Below are positions 16,315-24,958 of a stretch of 28,088 bases of DNA, in pieces. Each line of letters opens with the position of its first letter. Positions within the stretch are counted from its first letter, which is position 1. Source of the stretch: Candidatus Tectimicrobiota bacterium (GTDB lineage Bacteria > JACPSX01); assembly GCA_016193065.1 (NCBI GenBank), contig JACPSX010000219.1, forward strand, positions 1 through 28,088. The letters run 5' to 3'. The position numbers were made by a program, and so were the translations under genes. Below the pieces are notes generated by a model, which did not search any database, was not told where the DNA came from, and worked only from the letters and a program-made list of their open reading frames with translations.

Positions 16315-17307
16315 TCAAATCCTGGGCAGGACTTCGCTTTCAAGGCGACGGAGTTGGGTCTTGAGATCAAAAGAATGCAGATGAAGGATGACGCTGTTGA
16401 CCCCCAGCGCTTCGATTTCCTTGAGCTGATCCACCAAGGCCTCGGAAGGCCCATACACACCGTATTCCTTTTTGACCCCGAAGGGCATCGCACCCTCGAT
16501 GGAGCTTAACTGCAGTTGCCAGAACTGTGCCGCTTCCCGGCGAGCCTCCTCTTCATCCGGATTCAGGTTGACCTTGAGGCAAACGGAGACGTGCATCGGC
16601 TCCCCTCCCCGCCCTTCCTCTTTCATGAGATCCTTGAGCCTGGCGAGGGCCGCGGGAAACGAACCAAACACCAAGGCCGCCATCTCCAAGCTGGCCGCCC
16701 AGCCGCTTGCAAAGCGCGCCGTGCGTCGCAGCGCCGCCTCGCTGTTCCCGCCAACCCAGATGGGCGGGTGAGGTTTCTGATAAGGTTTCGGCTCAAAAAC
16801 GACGTTTTCAAACTGGAAGTACTTGCCGCGAAAGCTCGCGGAGGGCTGGGTCCACAGGATCCGCAGGGCCTCCAGAATCTCGTTCGTGCGGCCTCCCCGC
16901 TCCTGCCGCGGGATCCCCACGTCCACGAACTCTTTGTGATACACGGAAGTTTCCGCTCCCTGGGGTTTTTCCCCGCCGCCCAGGCCCGCCGCGAAGATGA
17001 ACCGCCCTTTGGAGAGGTGATCCACAGTGACAATTCTCCGCGCCAGCTCGATGGGATGGCGCAGCGGCGTCACGAACACATGGGTCTTCATGCGGATCTT
17101 TTGGGTGCGCAGCGCCAGGGCCGCCATGAGGGTGAGGGTGTCAAATCGCGGCACGGGCCTGGACACCCGATCCGGAAGCGCCAGGTATGCAAGTCCGCTT
17201 TTATCCGCCCATTCGGCCGCCTCCAGGAGATCCCAAGGCCGGATCTCCTGCGACTCGCCGCTTCTCAGTTCGAACAGGCAAATACCCAACTCCAGTTTCC
17301 CTGCCAT
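16315..17307 (-). CDS. LLM-class flavin-dependent oxidoreductase
   Basis: Flavin-dependent luciferase-like oxidoreductase of 330 residues. The ATG at 17307 has AAGGAG seven bases upstream; an open frame reaches 17349 but lacks such a site. Family marks are TPLRHPIELARRIVTVDH (80-97) and SKGRFIFAAGLGGG (99-112), then KPHPPIWVGGNSEAALRRTA and the end LHSFDLKTQLRRLESEVLPRI-like. It has a short insertion after the glycine-rich loop (GEKPQGAETSVYHKEFVDVG). It belongs with the LLM pair at 8450 and 11053 rather than with the three LLMs further right. Its position between permease and ATPase, with short gaps, ties it to that importer. Confidence 0.92.
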   Translation of the reverse strand: MAGKLELGICLFELRSGESQEIRPWDLLEAAEWADKSGLAYLALPDRVSRPVPRFDTLTLMAALALRTQKIRMKTHVFVTPLRHPIELARRIVTVDHLSKGRFIFAAGLGGGEKPQGAETSVYHKEFVDVGIPRQERGGRTNEILEALRILWTQPSASFRGKYFQFENVVFEPKPYQKPHPPIWVGGNSEAALRRTARFASGWAASLEMAALVFGSFPAALARLKDLMKEEGRGGEPMHVSVCLKVNLNPDEEEARREAAQFWQLQLSSIEGAMPFGVKKEYGVYGPSEALVDQLKEIEALGVNSVILHLHSFDLKTQLRRLESEVLPRI

Positions 17308-17376
17308 GGCTGCTCTCCTTGTGGCCGTCTCTTGCCCTGTGCGTTTCACCGGATCAGATGATCCCCCCGGCCAAAC

Positions 17377-19128
17377 TCAGCGCAGTTCCATCCCGTACAG
17401 GATCCTTTTCGCCATCCTCTGCAATCCCAGCAGCAAGAGCATGATGGTGAAGAACATGACCACTCCCAGGGCCGCCGCATCGGCCGGGTTGTTGGAATCC
17501 CAGAGATTCCAAATGGCGGTCGACAGGACCTGGTTGCGAGGACTCTGCAGAAAGAGCGCCATGGTCACTTCCCGGTAGGAAAGCAACGCAACCCACAGCC
17601 CCGTATAGAACAAGGCAGGGGCAAGCAAGGGGAGGATCACACGGCGCAGGGCCACGAGCCTCGACCCTCCACTGGTAAAGACGGCCTCCTCCAGGTCACT
17701 GTGGATCTGAATCAATGTTCCGTTCACTGTCCGCGTGCCAAAGGCAATGAAAGCGATGCTGTGGCTGACGACGATGGCCGCCAGGGTGCCGTAGATGGGA
17801 ACACCCCTGGCGATGTACAGTCCCACGAAGGAAAGGGCAAAGGCGAAGGCTAGGTGCGGTATGGCCATGGGCAATGTGACCACAGCGTCAACACCTCCAC
17901 GGCCCCGCATCCGGGTTCTGACAATGATCCAGGAGGTAATCGTGCTGAAGAGCAGCACCACTGCCGGAACGAAGATCATGAGCAGGCCCGTGTTGATGAG
18001 GGGCCTGCCGGACAACGTGGTGAGAGCCCTGCGGTAACTTTCCAGCGTCAGGGCCGAGAAAGCGGCTCTGGAGGGGAGTTGCATGTAGGGGAGCAGAGAG
18101 GTCCACACCAGGACGAAAAAAGGTAAAACCAGGTTCAAGAACAAATACGCGCACACGAAGGCGACCCCGGCGTATTTCCACCTTCCCAGGTCCGTTAACT
18201 TCGCCCTGTACCCCTTCCCCGAAACCACGGAATAGCGCTGGCCCTGTCTCATGAGCTTCTGGTAGTAGTGGACGGCAATCAGGCTGGGCAACGCCAGGAG
18301 AACCCCGTAGACTCCCGCCACTCCGTAGCGGGGCAGGCCCACGCTGGTCTGCACGGTGTAAAACATAAGTGTGCTTAGCACCTGGATCCGGCTCGTCGTT
18401 CCCAGCAGGGCCGGAATCTCGAACAAGGCCACGGCGGTCATGAAATTGTAAATCGCTGCCCCAGCCAGCGCCGGCAGGATCAGCGGCCCCGTAACGCGCA
18501 GAAAGACGGCCGTACGGCCGGCGCCTGAAACCTCGGCGGACTCCTCCAGTTGAGGGTCCACGGCGCGGAATGCGGCGGCACACATGAAGAACATCACCGG
18601 CGTCAGCATGAGCCCCTGAACGAAGGAGATTCCCGCCAGGTTGTAAACGCTCAGGGGGCCTTCCTCGACGGGAATGAAGCTCCGCAGAAACTGGTTCAAA
18701 AGACCTACCCTCGGGCTCAACAGGAGGATCCAGGCGATGCCCTTGAGAAAGCCCGGGATGACGATGCCCAGCCCCATAAATGTGACCAAAATCGTCTTCA
18801 AGGGCAGGTTCGTGCGGTAAATAAGCCAGGCAGACGGCAGGGCAAAGAACAAATTGACCAGTACGGTGCCGGCCGCCACAAGGAAGCTGTTGAGCATGGC
18901 GCGATAGGTCTCACCCGAGAGAAAAACCTCCCGGTAGTTTTCCAGGGTCAAGGAGGTGCCGGCTCCCGGCATCCCTGCCTGGAACGTGGACCAGAAAACG
19001 ATCAGCAGGAGAAAGAGAATCAGGAGACAAAACAGGCTGCTGCCGATGAACAAGAGATGTTCCCCGCGCAGGTCGAAGAGCCTTCTGGTCCTGCGGGACA
19101 GCGCCGGGTAGGAGATCTCACCGTCCAT
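17377..19128 (-). CDS. ABC transporter permease, two fused permease domains
   Basis: Inner-membrane permease of 583 residues; GAGGAG lies eight bases before the ATG at 19128 and overlaps the stop region of the upstream LLM gene (12 bp gap). After a short cytoplasmic N-terminus the first membrane helix is LLFIGSSLFCLLILFLLLIV. The two ATPase-docking loops are LEESAEVSGAGRTAV in the first half and LEEAVFTSGGSRLVAL in the second. The first loop has Ser in place of the usual second Ala of EAA. The linker KGYRAKLTDLGRWKYAG matches those of the other two permeases, so all three are homologous. Partner ATPase is most likely 15097-16203; candidate binding proteins are those encoded just upstream. Confidence 0.94.
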   Translation of the reverse strand: MDGEISYPALSRRTRRLFDLRGEHLLFIGSSLFCLLILFLLLIVFWSTFQAGMPGAGTSLTLENYREVFLSGETYRAMLNSFLVAAGTVLVNLFFALPSAWLIYRTNLPLKTILVTFMGLGIVIPGFLKGIAWILLLSPRVGLLNQFLRSFIPVEEGPLSVYNLAGISFVQGLMLTPVMFFMCAAAFRAVDPQLEESAEVSGAGRTAVFLRVTGPLILPALAGAAIYNFMTAVALFEIPALLGTTSRIQVLSTLMFYTVQTSVGLPRYGVAGVYGVLLALPSLIAVHYYQKLMRQGQRYSVVSGKGYRAKLTDLGRWKYAGVAFVCAYLFLNLVLPFFVLVWTSLLPYMQLPSRAAFSALTLESYRRALTTLSGRPLINTGLLMIFVPAVVLLFSTITSWIIVRTRMRGRGGVDAVVTLPMAIPHLAFAFALSFVGLYIARGVPIYGTLAAIVVSHSIAFIAFGTRTVNGTLIQIHSDLEEAVFTSGGSRLVALRRVILPLLAPALFYTGLWVALLSYREVTMALFLQSPRNQVLSTAIWNLWDSNNPADAAALGVVMFFTIMLLLLGLQRMAKRILYGMELR

Positions 19129-19140
19129 CCGCTGAACTCC

Positions 19141-20187
19141 TCAAGGCTGGACCGGGCTCCCGGGATCCCTCAGCTTCAAGAGCGGGCGCACTTCATGGTG
19201 AAAGCGCTCGAGCTGGCCAATGGGGTCCAGCGAGGCGATCATCAGAATGATCCGTTTGAGGGCCGGAACTGTGTGTTCGTAGCTCAACCATTCGTTGACC
19301 TTCTCGGCGATCATCTCCGGAGGACCGAAACAGCCTCGCTCAAGCCAGGTGTCCAGATCGGGATTCCCCTGAACCTGGTAGAACCCTCCGGCGACCCTCG
19401 ATCCATAAAAATCCCGAGCTTCCTGGCGGGCGGCCGCAACGGACTCCCCCACGGTCAGATAACCCGACTCGAGCGTGAGGTCGAACTCCGCATCCCGGAT
19501 CTCCCGGCCGATCTCCTGGGCAGCCCGCTTGATACGCTCCATGCCTTCCAGGAGCTCCTCCGCAATCATGCCCGAGACGCTGATCCAGCCGTCCCCGAAG
19601 CGGGCGATCCTGCGAATGGCTCCCAGGCTCCACTTGGATTTCTCGGCGGCGCCCGGCGCTCCCCGGGTGATCCCGTGGTAGCCGCCTCCCACGAGGATCT
19701 TGATCCGGGGTCTCTGCACGGGTTTTGGTTCCAGGACAACCTCACGGAGCTTGTAATACTTGCCCTCGAAAGTCACTTCCGGCTCTGTCCACAGTTTCTC
19801 CAGGATCTCCAGAGCTTCCACGGTTCGCGCGGACCGTTCCTGGTACTCCACTCCGAGATTACTGAACTCCTTGGGGATGAAACCAATTCCGACCCCCAAG
19901 ATGAGACGGCCGTCGGAGAGATGATCCAGCGTCACGAGGCGCCGGGCCAGGTCCACAGGCTGGTAAAGGGGCACCTGCAAGACCGCAGTACCCAAGCGGA
20001 TTCTCTTGGTGCGGGCCGCCACGGCCGTAAGAATCTCCAGCGAATCAAAGGCATAAATGTCCCGTGAAACGATGTGGGGAAACCAGAAGGACTCGTAACC
20101 CAATTCCTCGAGTCTCTCGGCAAATCGAGGTCTGACGGAGGCGGGTATACCGGAGCCGATGGGGAGACGAAAGCCGATGCGAATCAT
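19141..20187 (-). CDS. LLM-class flavin-dependent oxidoreductase, subgroup with RGAPGA insertion
   Basis: Flavin-dependent luciferase-like oxidoreductase of 348 residues. The ATG at 20187 (MIRIGFRLPIGSG) has AAGGAG six bases upstream and aligns with the start of the paralog at 23530. Marks are YQPVDLARRLVTLDHLSDGR and LILGVGIGFIPKEF. A stretch of about 17 residues (YHGITRGAPGAAEKSKW) is inserted after the GG of ILVGGG, relative to the LLMs at 8450, 11053 and 16315. The same insertion occurs at 22508 and 27551. It stands between binding protein A1 (58 bp away) and the permease (12 bp), clearly in one operon. Confidence 0.92.
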   Translation of the reverse strand: MIRIGFRLPIGSGIPASVRPRFAERLEELGYESFWFPHIVSRDIYAFDSLEILTAVAARTKRIRLGTAVLQVPLYQPVDLARRLVTLDHLSDGRLILGVGIGFIPKEFSNLGVEYQERSARTVEALEILEKLWTEPEVTFEGKYYKLREVVLEPKPVQRPRIKILVGGGYHGITRGAPGAAEKSKWSLGAIRRIARFGDGWISVSGMIAEELLEGMERIKRAAQEIGREIRDAEFDLTLESGYLTVGESVAAARQEARDFYGSRVAGGFYQVQGNPDLDTWLERGCFGPPEMIAEKVNEWLSYEHTVPALKRIILMIASLDPIGQLERFHHEVRPLLKLRDPGSPVQP

Positions 20188-20245
20188 GTGACACTCCTTC
20201 GCGGATGCTCTTATCCGCGCTGTAGACAAGCAGAAGAGAACCGCC

Positions 20246-21316
20246 TCACTGCGCCCGCAAGATCCTCGTCATTTCTTTCGCCAGATCCTCGGAGGCCTTC
20301 GTGCCCATGAACTCCAGGGCTCCCGGCCACTGCGACCAGTTGAAAATCTTGAGACCCGATTTTTGGGCTTCCTGGCTCAGTTTATGCTCGTAGGAATCCG
20401 GGTAAAAGGCGTTCCCGTTGCCGATCTCGTTCTCCCAGATCCGGTGAGCCTCCGGCCCGGACATGTAGGCGATCAGGAGCCTGGCCGCGTTCGGGTGTCT
20501 CGCCCCTTTGCGGACTCCCAGTTGATGAATCGTCACGTAGGCGAAATCCAGACTCTTGAAGCGGGCCGGAATCCCTTTCTTCACGGCCTGAGAGTAGAAT
20601 GCTGAAGTAATCAGGATCATGGGATACTCTCCCACCGTAAACCGCCGATACTCGTTGGGGTAAGTGTCCACCACGGCGCCATTGTTCATCATGGCTTTCA
20701 AGTCGGTCAGGATGCGGGCATTGTCATAGATGCGCGAGTAGGCGCTGTAGAGGTCGGTGTAGGGGAAAATGACGAACTTCCCCTTCCACTTGGGCTTCCC
20801 CAGATCGCTCAAGGAGACTGGAGCGTCCTGAGGGGAAATCACTTGAGGGTTATAGAGCAGTCCCACGTGTCCCGTGTAAATTGCCACACTTTCCCCGCCA
20901 AATTGCACGACCTGCGGCGGCGTTCCTTCCGGTAGCAGGGGCCCCCAATCCACCTTTTCCAGGACTCCCGCCCGGACGGCGTCAAACATGTTGCTGTCGG
21001 AAGAGACGTGGAGATCGTAGGAAGGGGTCACTTTGGCCCGGAACTCGGAAATCGCCTGGGCGGTCAACTGGGGATAACTACGGGCCGGAGTATAGTTAAT
21101 CTTCAAACTGACCCCGTACTTCGCAGCAATTGCCTTCTCAACCTTACTGACCCCTTCGGGAGTAAGGCTGGAGGGGAGAACGACATCCACCGCCCCCTCT
21201 TTTTTTGCCCCTTCAATCACCCGTGTCAGCGCATCACTGGCAGCCCGTGCCCCCGGCGCAGACACCAGAGCCCCAAGAGACATCAACAGCACCGCCAGCA
21301 CAATCCCTCTTTTCAT
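20246..21316 (-). CDS. ABC transporter substrate-binding protein (SBP-A1)
   Basis: Periplasmic binding protein of 356 residues. The ATG at 21316 (MKRGIVLAVLL) has GGAGG eight bases upstream; a GTG five codons earlier overlaps that site. The signal peptide ends ...APGARA, with cleavage before ASDALTRV. Features are EGAKKEGAVDVVLPSSLTPE, GVSLKINYTPARSYPQLTAQ, HVGLLYNPQVISPQ, GKPKWKGKFVIFPYTDLY and HPNAARLLIAYMSGPEAHRI. It is a close paralog (roughly 80% identical by eye) of the protein at 26372-27451. In place of the FbpA tyrosine pair it has LITSAFYSQAVKKG. It lies between binding protein C and an LLM gene. Confidence 0.94.
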   Translation of the reverse strand: MKRGIVLAVLLMSLGALVSAPGARAASDALTRVIEGAKKEGAVDVVLPSSLTPEGVSKVEKAIAAKYGVSLKINYTPARSYPQLTAQAISEFRAKVTPSYDLHVSSDSNMFDAVRAGVLEKVDWGPLLPEGTPPQVVQFGGESVAIYTGHVGLLYNPQVISPQDAPVSLSDLGKPKWKGKFVIFPYTDLYSAYSRIYDNARILTDLKAMMNNGAVVDTYPNEYRRFTVGEYPMILITSAFYSQAVKKGIPARFKSLDFAYVTIHQLGVRKGARHPNAARLLIAYMSGPEAHRIWENEIGNGNAFYPDSYEHKLSQEAQKSGLKIFNWSQWPGALEFMGTKASEDLAKEMTRILRAQ

Positions 21317-21358
21317 CCTTGCATCCTCCACAGCGTGGAAAGAACCTGAACCGCGAGG

Positions 21359-22447
21359 TTACAAACCTTTCATCGTCACCTCAATCCAGACCTTCTCCAG
21401 CGGGCTGTTGCGGGTCAGGAGCTTTTCCACCATGTCCATGGTCCGCACGATGACTTTACCGCTCTTGATCTTCTCCCGGATCTTCTCCGGGTAGGCGATC
21501 AGTTCTCCCCTCAACTCGGGGTGAGCCGGGGCGATTGCGGTCGCCTTCGAATAGGCCCTCTGCCCCTCCTTGGAAAGAAGCCAGTTCAAGAACACCTTTG
21601 CCGCGTTGGGGTGCGGGGTCGAGCGCAGGATGACGATCATGTCAGCGGCGGCCAGCAACGGATCGAGAGCCACCCAGCTCACCGGCACCCCCTTCTGTTC
21701 ATTCTTGAAAGTTTCCTTCTCCATGGCGGGGATCACGAACTTAAGCTCCCCCGCCGCCGTGAGCTTGAGGGCGGCATTCGTCCCTTCGGAGCGGAACTGG
21801 GCGTTGGCCGAGAAGAGCTTCCTCATGTAATCGGTCGTTTTCTCGGCCCCCCAGGCCGTCCACAACTGGGGGAAGATAACCGCGTTGGCCGTGCGGGTGA
21901 CCCCGATGACCCCCTTCCACTTGGGGTCGAGCAGATCCTCCCAGGTTTTCGGAAGATCCCGCTCGCTGACCAAATCCCGGTTATAGGCCACACTCCAGTA
22001 TTTGATGACAAACCCGATAAAGTGATCTTGCTTCAAATCCGCCGGATATCGCTTCCATATGGGAAGGTCGCGCAAATCCATGAGGACGCCGGCCTTGATG
22101 TAGTCTTCAAGGTTTCCGAGACTGGAGATCAGGTCGGTAATGGCTTCCCCTCGTTTGGCGGCAAAAAGCACCTTATCCCTGCGCACCTCTGTGGAGGCCT
22201 CCAGATACTCGACCTTGACGAACGGATATCTCCGGTTGAAGACCCGCACCACCTCGCGAATCTCCAGGGGCCGATCGCTGCCGTAAAAAACGACCTTCCT
22301 CTCCTTCTTGGCGCCCTGGACCCAGGATTCCGGCACGGCAAATTCCGCCTCGTCCGCCGAGGTCTGCGCCTTGACAACCCCGCACGCGAGAACTGCCAGA
22401 AACGCCGCGGCCACCGCCAGCGCACCCCCATTCCGCTTCCACTTCAT
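21359..22447 (-). CDS. ABC transporter substrate-binding protein (SBP-C)
   Basis: Periplasmic binding protein of 362 residues from ATG 22447, with GGAGG five bases upstream; an upstream in-frame start at 22501 lies close to the preceding LLM stop and lacks support. The signal peptide is followed by VKA/QTSADEAE, the likely cleavage point; VLAC just before could instead serve as a poor lipobox. Blocks are KKERKVVFYGSDRPLE, RYPFVKVEYLEASTEVRRDK, AYNRDLVSERDLPKTW, LDPKWKGVIGV and HPNAAKVFLNWLLSKEGQRA. It is closer to the SBP-D pair than to A or B. The region of the iron-binding tyrosines is PAMEKETFKNEQKG, with none. Two binding-protein genes in tandem (this and A1) suggest that one permease accepts several receptors. 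Confidence 0.93.
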   Translation of the reverse strand: MKWKRNGGALAVAAAFLAVLACGVVKAQTSADEAEFAVPESWVQGAKKERKVVFYGSDRPLEIREVVRVFNRRYPFVKVEYLEASTEVRRDKVLFAAKRGEAITDLISSLGNLEDYIKAGVLMDLRDLPIWKRYPADLKQDHFIGFVIKYWSVAYNRDLVSERDLPKTWEDLLDPKWKGVIGVTRTANAVIFPQLWTAWGAEKTTDYMRKLFSANAQFRSEGTNAALKLTAAGELKFVIPAMEKETFKNEQKGVPVSWVALDPLLAAADMIVILRSTPHPNAAKVFLNWLLSKEGQRAYSKATAIAPAHPELRGELIAYPEKIREKIKSGKVIVRTMDMVEKLLTRNSPLEKVWIEVTMKGL

Positions 22448-22507
22448 GGCACCCTCCAGAGCGCCCCTACGAGTCAACGTTTGTAGGAGAGCCTCAACCA
22501 CTGCGCT

Positions 22508-23530
22508 TCACATGTCCAGCAAGGGCTGAACTTCATCGTGAAACCGCTCCAGTTGCTGCACCGGATTCAAGGAAGCAAACATGATCACGATGCGATTCAA
22601 GGCGGGAACGGTTCTTTTGAACGAGAGCCAGTTGTTGACCACCTCGGCCACTTTCTGCGCAGGACCGTAGCAGCCGCTCCGCCTCAAGTCCTCAAAGGAG
22701 GGGTTCGCCTGCACCTGATAGAATCCCTTGCGCAGTCTGGTGTTATAGAAGCGCTCCGCCTCGTGCACGGCTTTCTCCCCGTCCCCGTCGATATTGAACT
22801 GTCCGAAACTGCTCAGCGTCAGGTCAAAATTCTCGTCCTCCAGGGTGCGCCCCTCTTTTCCGGCCACCTCCTTGAGAAGTTCCATCCCCTCCCGGCATAC
22901 GTTCAGATCAGGCCGTCCTCCGGGGATCCAGCCCGTGGCAAATCGGGCGGTCCGCCGGATGCCCGGATGGTTCCACCCTCCTTTGCGCGCGGCTCCCGGA
23001 GCGCCCCGCTGGATGTTGCTGTGGAGACCGCCCATGAGGATCCCGGGATAGGGTTTCTGGACGGGCTTCGGATCCACGATGATCTCTTTCAGGCGATAAT
23101 ACTTGCCCTCGTACGTGACCTCGTCTTCGGTCCACAGCCGGGTCAAGATGTCCAAAGCCTCCTCCATCCGGGCTCCCCTCTCCTGAAACGGAATCCCCAT
23201 CCCGGCGAACTCAGCGGGGATAAATCCGATCCCGACTCCGAGGATAAACCGGCCGCCGGAGAGGTGATCCAGGGTCACCACGCGCCGGGCCAGATCCACC
23301 GGCTGGTAGAGGGGAACCTGCAGCACGTCCGTTCCCAGCTTGATCCTGCTCGTCCTGCCCGCCACCGCAGCCAGCGTGTCCAGCGCGTCAAAACCATCCA
23401 CGTCCCTGGCGATGAAGTGCGGCAACCAGAAAGATTCGTAGCCGAATTTCTCCACTTGCTCGGCAAATTGCAGGCGCACGGAGACCGGAATCGTAGACCC
23501 GATAGGCATCGCAAATCCCAGTTGCACCAT
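22508..23530 (-). CDS. LLM-class flavin-dependent oxidoreductase, subgroup with RGAPGA insertion
   Basis: Flavin-dependent luciferase-like oxidoreductase of 340 residues with GGAGG seven bases before the ATG at 23530. Marks are YQPVDLARRVVTLDHLSGGR followed by FILGVGIGFIPAEF, and the inserted HSNIQRGAPGAARKGGW after ILMGGL. It ends MFASLNPVQQLERFHDEVQP. About three quarters of positions agree with the partial LLM at 27551 over the shared C-terminal 175 residues. It is 21 bp downstream of binding protein B1 and about 60 bp upstream of binding protein C. The enzyme and receptors are thus very likely made together. Confidence 0.93.
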   Translation of the reverse strand: MVQLGFAMPIGSTIPVSVRLQFAEQVEKFGYESFWLPHFIARDVDGFDALDTLAAVAGRTSRIKLGTDVLQVPLYQPVDLARRVVTLDHLSGGRFILGVGIGFIPAEFAGMGIPFQERGARMEEALDILTRLWTEDEVTYEGKYYRLKEIIVDPKPVQKPYPGILMGGLHSNIQRGAPGAARKGGWNHPGIRRTARFATGWIPGGRPDLNVCREGMELLKEVAGKEGRTLEDENFDLTLSSFGQFNIDGDGEKAVHEAERFYNTRLRKGFYQVQANPSFEDLRRSGCYGPAQKVAEVVNNWLSFKRTVPALNRIVIMFASLNPVQQLERFHDEVQPLLDM

Positions 23531-23551
23531 CGCAAGCCCTCCTCTTATGAC

Positions 23552-24664
23552 TTATTTGCGGGTTAACAAGCGGCCGATTTCTCCCTCCCAGGCTTCCGCT
23601 TCCGGAGTGGACATGTAGCGCACGCGCTCCGGGGTCCACAACCAGGGGCGGACTCCCTCCCACTCCGGCCCCAGTTCAAATAGGGATTGACCTCTATAGT
23701 GCAGATTCGGGGCACTGGCGACCTCTTGCCAGATCTTCAAAGCTTCGGGTCCGGCCAGAAAGGCAGCCAGCAGCTTCGCCGCATTGGGATGGCGAGCACC
23801 GGTTCGAACCGCGACATTGTGCTGGTTCATAAGAGCAACATCCATCGGCCTAAAGCCCGCGGACAATCCCTTGGCCTTCAACTGATGCGCAAAGGTTTCG
23901 CTGATCAGGGCCACTATGGGATATTCCCCCAGGGTGAAACGGTTGATGGCAGTGGGCCATTCGGCCACCACGGCACCGTTCTTCATGATCCCCTCCACCA
24001 CCGAAAGACTCGTTTGGCGCCCGAGGGGAATCACCAGTGGCATCCATACCAGGGGATAGGGAGGCACGAGAACCTTCCCACGCCACTTCGGATTCGTAAG
24101 ATCCCTGAGACTTGCAGGCGCCTCCTGGGGAGACACCACCTTGGGGTTATACAGGAGACCGAGGTACGTTGTGTTGACGACCAGGCCGGACCCGCCAAAA
24201 ACCACGACTTCCCGTGGCGTCTTTGAGACGAGATAGGGTCCCCAGTCCACGCGCTCGACGGCCCCTGCCTCGGCCAGAGCGAAGAGGCGGAAGTCCTCTA
24301 AAGTGATGAGATCGTGGCTCGGTGGGGTCCCGGCCTTGTGCTCCGTCAAGGCTTGCGCCTGGATTCTCGGATAGCTTCGGGTCGGAGTGTAATTGATTTT
24401 CAGGTCAACGCCGTACTTTTTGCGGATTCCCTCCTGAATCGCCGCTACCCCTTGTGGAGTGAGTGAGGATTGCAGCGCCACGTCCACAACTCCTTCCCGC
24501 TTGGCTCCTTCCACGATGCGGGCCAACGGGTCTGCGGCCGGCGCTCCCCCCGGGGAGGCCGCCGCCGCCCCCTGGGGATACAACCAGGCCCCAGCCCACA
24601 AGATTCCCAAAAACCCCAGCATCCGCGCACAAACCCGCCATCCGGTTCTGAATCCGCAGTGCAT
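23552..24664 (-). CDS. ABC transporter substrate-binding protein (SBP-B1)
   Basis: Periplasmic binding protein of 370 residues. The ATG at 24664 has GGGAG seven bases upstream and is followed by a signal sequence (VCARMLGFLGILWAGAWL then GAAAASPGG); the frame is open to 24775 but that part lies in the promoter region. Blocks are EGAKREGVVDVALQSSLTPQ, YGVDLKINYTPTRSYPRIQA, GAVERVDWGPYL, YLGLLYNPKVVSPQEAPASL and ARHPNAAKLLAAFLAGPEAL. The pair B1/B2 shares most of its sequence, including the ending EGEIGRLLTRK / EQEIGRLLIRK. The tyrosine-pair region reads LISETFAHQLKAKG. This is the first gene behind the promoter at 24794-24822. Confidence 0.93.
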   Translation of the reverse strand: MHCGFRTGWRVCARMLGFLGILWAGAWLYPQGAAAASPGGAPAADPLARIVEGAKREGVVDVALQSSLTPQGVAAIQEGIRKKYGVDLKINYTPTRSYPRIQAQALTEHKAGTPPSHDLITLEDFRLFALAEAGAVERVDWGPYLVSKTPREVVVFGGSGLVVNTTYLGLLYNPKVVSPQEAPASLRDLTNPKWRGKVLVPPYPLVWMPLVIPLGRQTSLSVVEGIMKNGAVVAEWPTAINRFTLGEYPIVALISETFAHQLKAKGLSAGFRPMDVALMNQHNVAVRTGARHPNAAKLLAAFLAGPEALKIWQEVASAPNLHYRGQSLFELGPEWEGVRPWLWTPERVRYMSTPEAEAWEGEIGRLLTRK

Positions 24665-24793
24665 AATTTCACTCCCGTTGTCCCGCTGGTGAAAACAATA
24701 TCTCTCCCTTAGCCACATTGCCGCCCGGGCTAGAGGCAAGCAGAGGATACGTGCCCCGCTCTCACTGGAAAACATGAAGTATTGATATTCGAT

Positions 24794-24822
24794 CTTCTAA
24801 CATTGCCCGGAATTGCTGTCAA
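24794..24822 (-). promoter_or_regulatory. Sigma70-like promoter before SBP-B1
   Basis: On the minus strand a perfect -35 box TTGACA (24822-24817) is followed after exactly 17 bases by TAGAAG (24799-24794), 4 of 6 matches to TATAAT. The surrounding bases are AT-rich compared with the rest of the window. Transcription would start near 24787, leaving an untranslated leader of about 120 bases before the ATG at 24664. It would drive SBP-B1, LLM, SBP-C, SBP-A1, LLM, permease and perhaps more. This is the best promoter I find in the window. Confidence 0.55.
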
Positions 24823-24858
24823 GGGATATTCGAGGCAATGGGCAGAGCGTTCAGAGTC

Positions 24859-24946
24859 AGCACTCAGCTATCAGCCTGAGACCCGGGGGAGAATCAGGAA
24901 ATTCTGCCCTCCAGAGCTGACAGCTGATCGCTGAAAGCTGAGAGCT
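24859..24946. repeat. Inverted repeat of CAGCT-rich units between two operons
   Basis: AGCACTCAGCTATCAGC (24859-24875) is nearly the reverse complement of GCTGAAAGCTGAGAGCT (24930-24946), 15 of 17 bases matching. The right arm is preceded by further units of the same kind (AGAGCTGACAGCTGATC). Repeats built of TCAGCT/AGCTGA words are common between genes in several environmental lineages. It lies just after the stop of SBP-B2 (24959) and before the promoter of SBP-B1, so it may end transcription of the upstream operon. No run of T follows, so a classic intrinsic terminator is not shown. Confidence 0.6.
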
Positions 24947-24958
24947 ATCCTTGTCTCT

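Noticed and set aside
18550-20067. Long open frame of about 505 codons on the plus strand
   Set aside because: It runs opposite the well-supported permease and LLM genes and has low-complexity, charge-rich composition without family motifs. It is the antisense shadow of high-GC coding sequence. The same applies to the plus-strand frames at 13514-14482, 21521-22486, 22538-23566 and 24989-25873.
24665-24775. Upstream in-frame extension of SBP-B1 to 24775
   Set aside because: It would place 37 residues without family similarity before the signal peptide, has no ribosome site, and overlaps the start region of the predicted promoter. The ATG at 24664 has GGGAG at good spacing.
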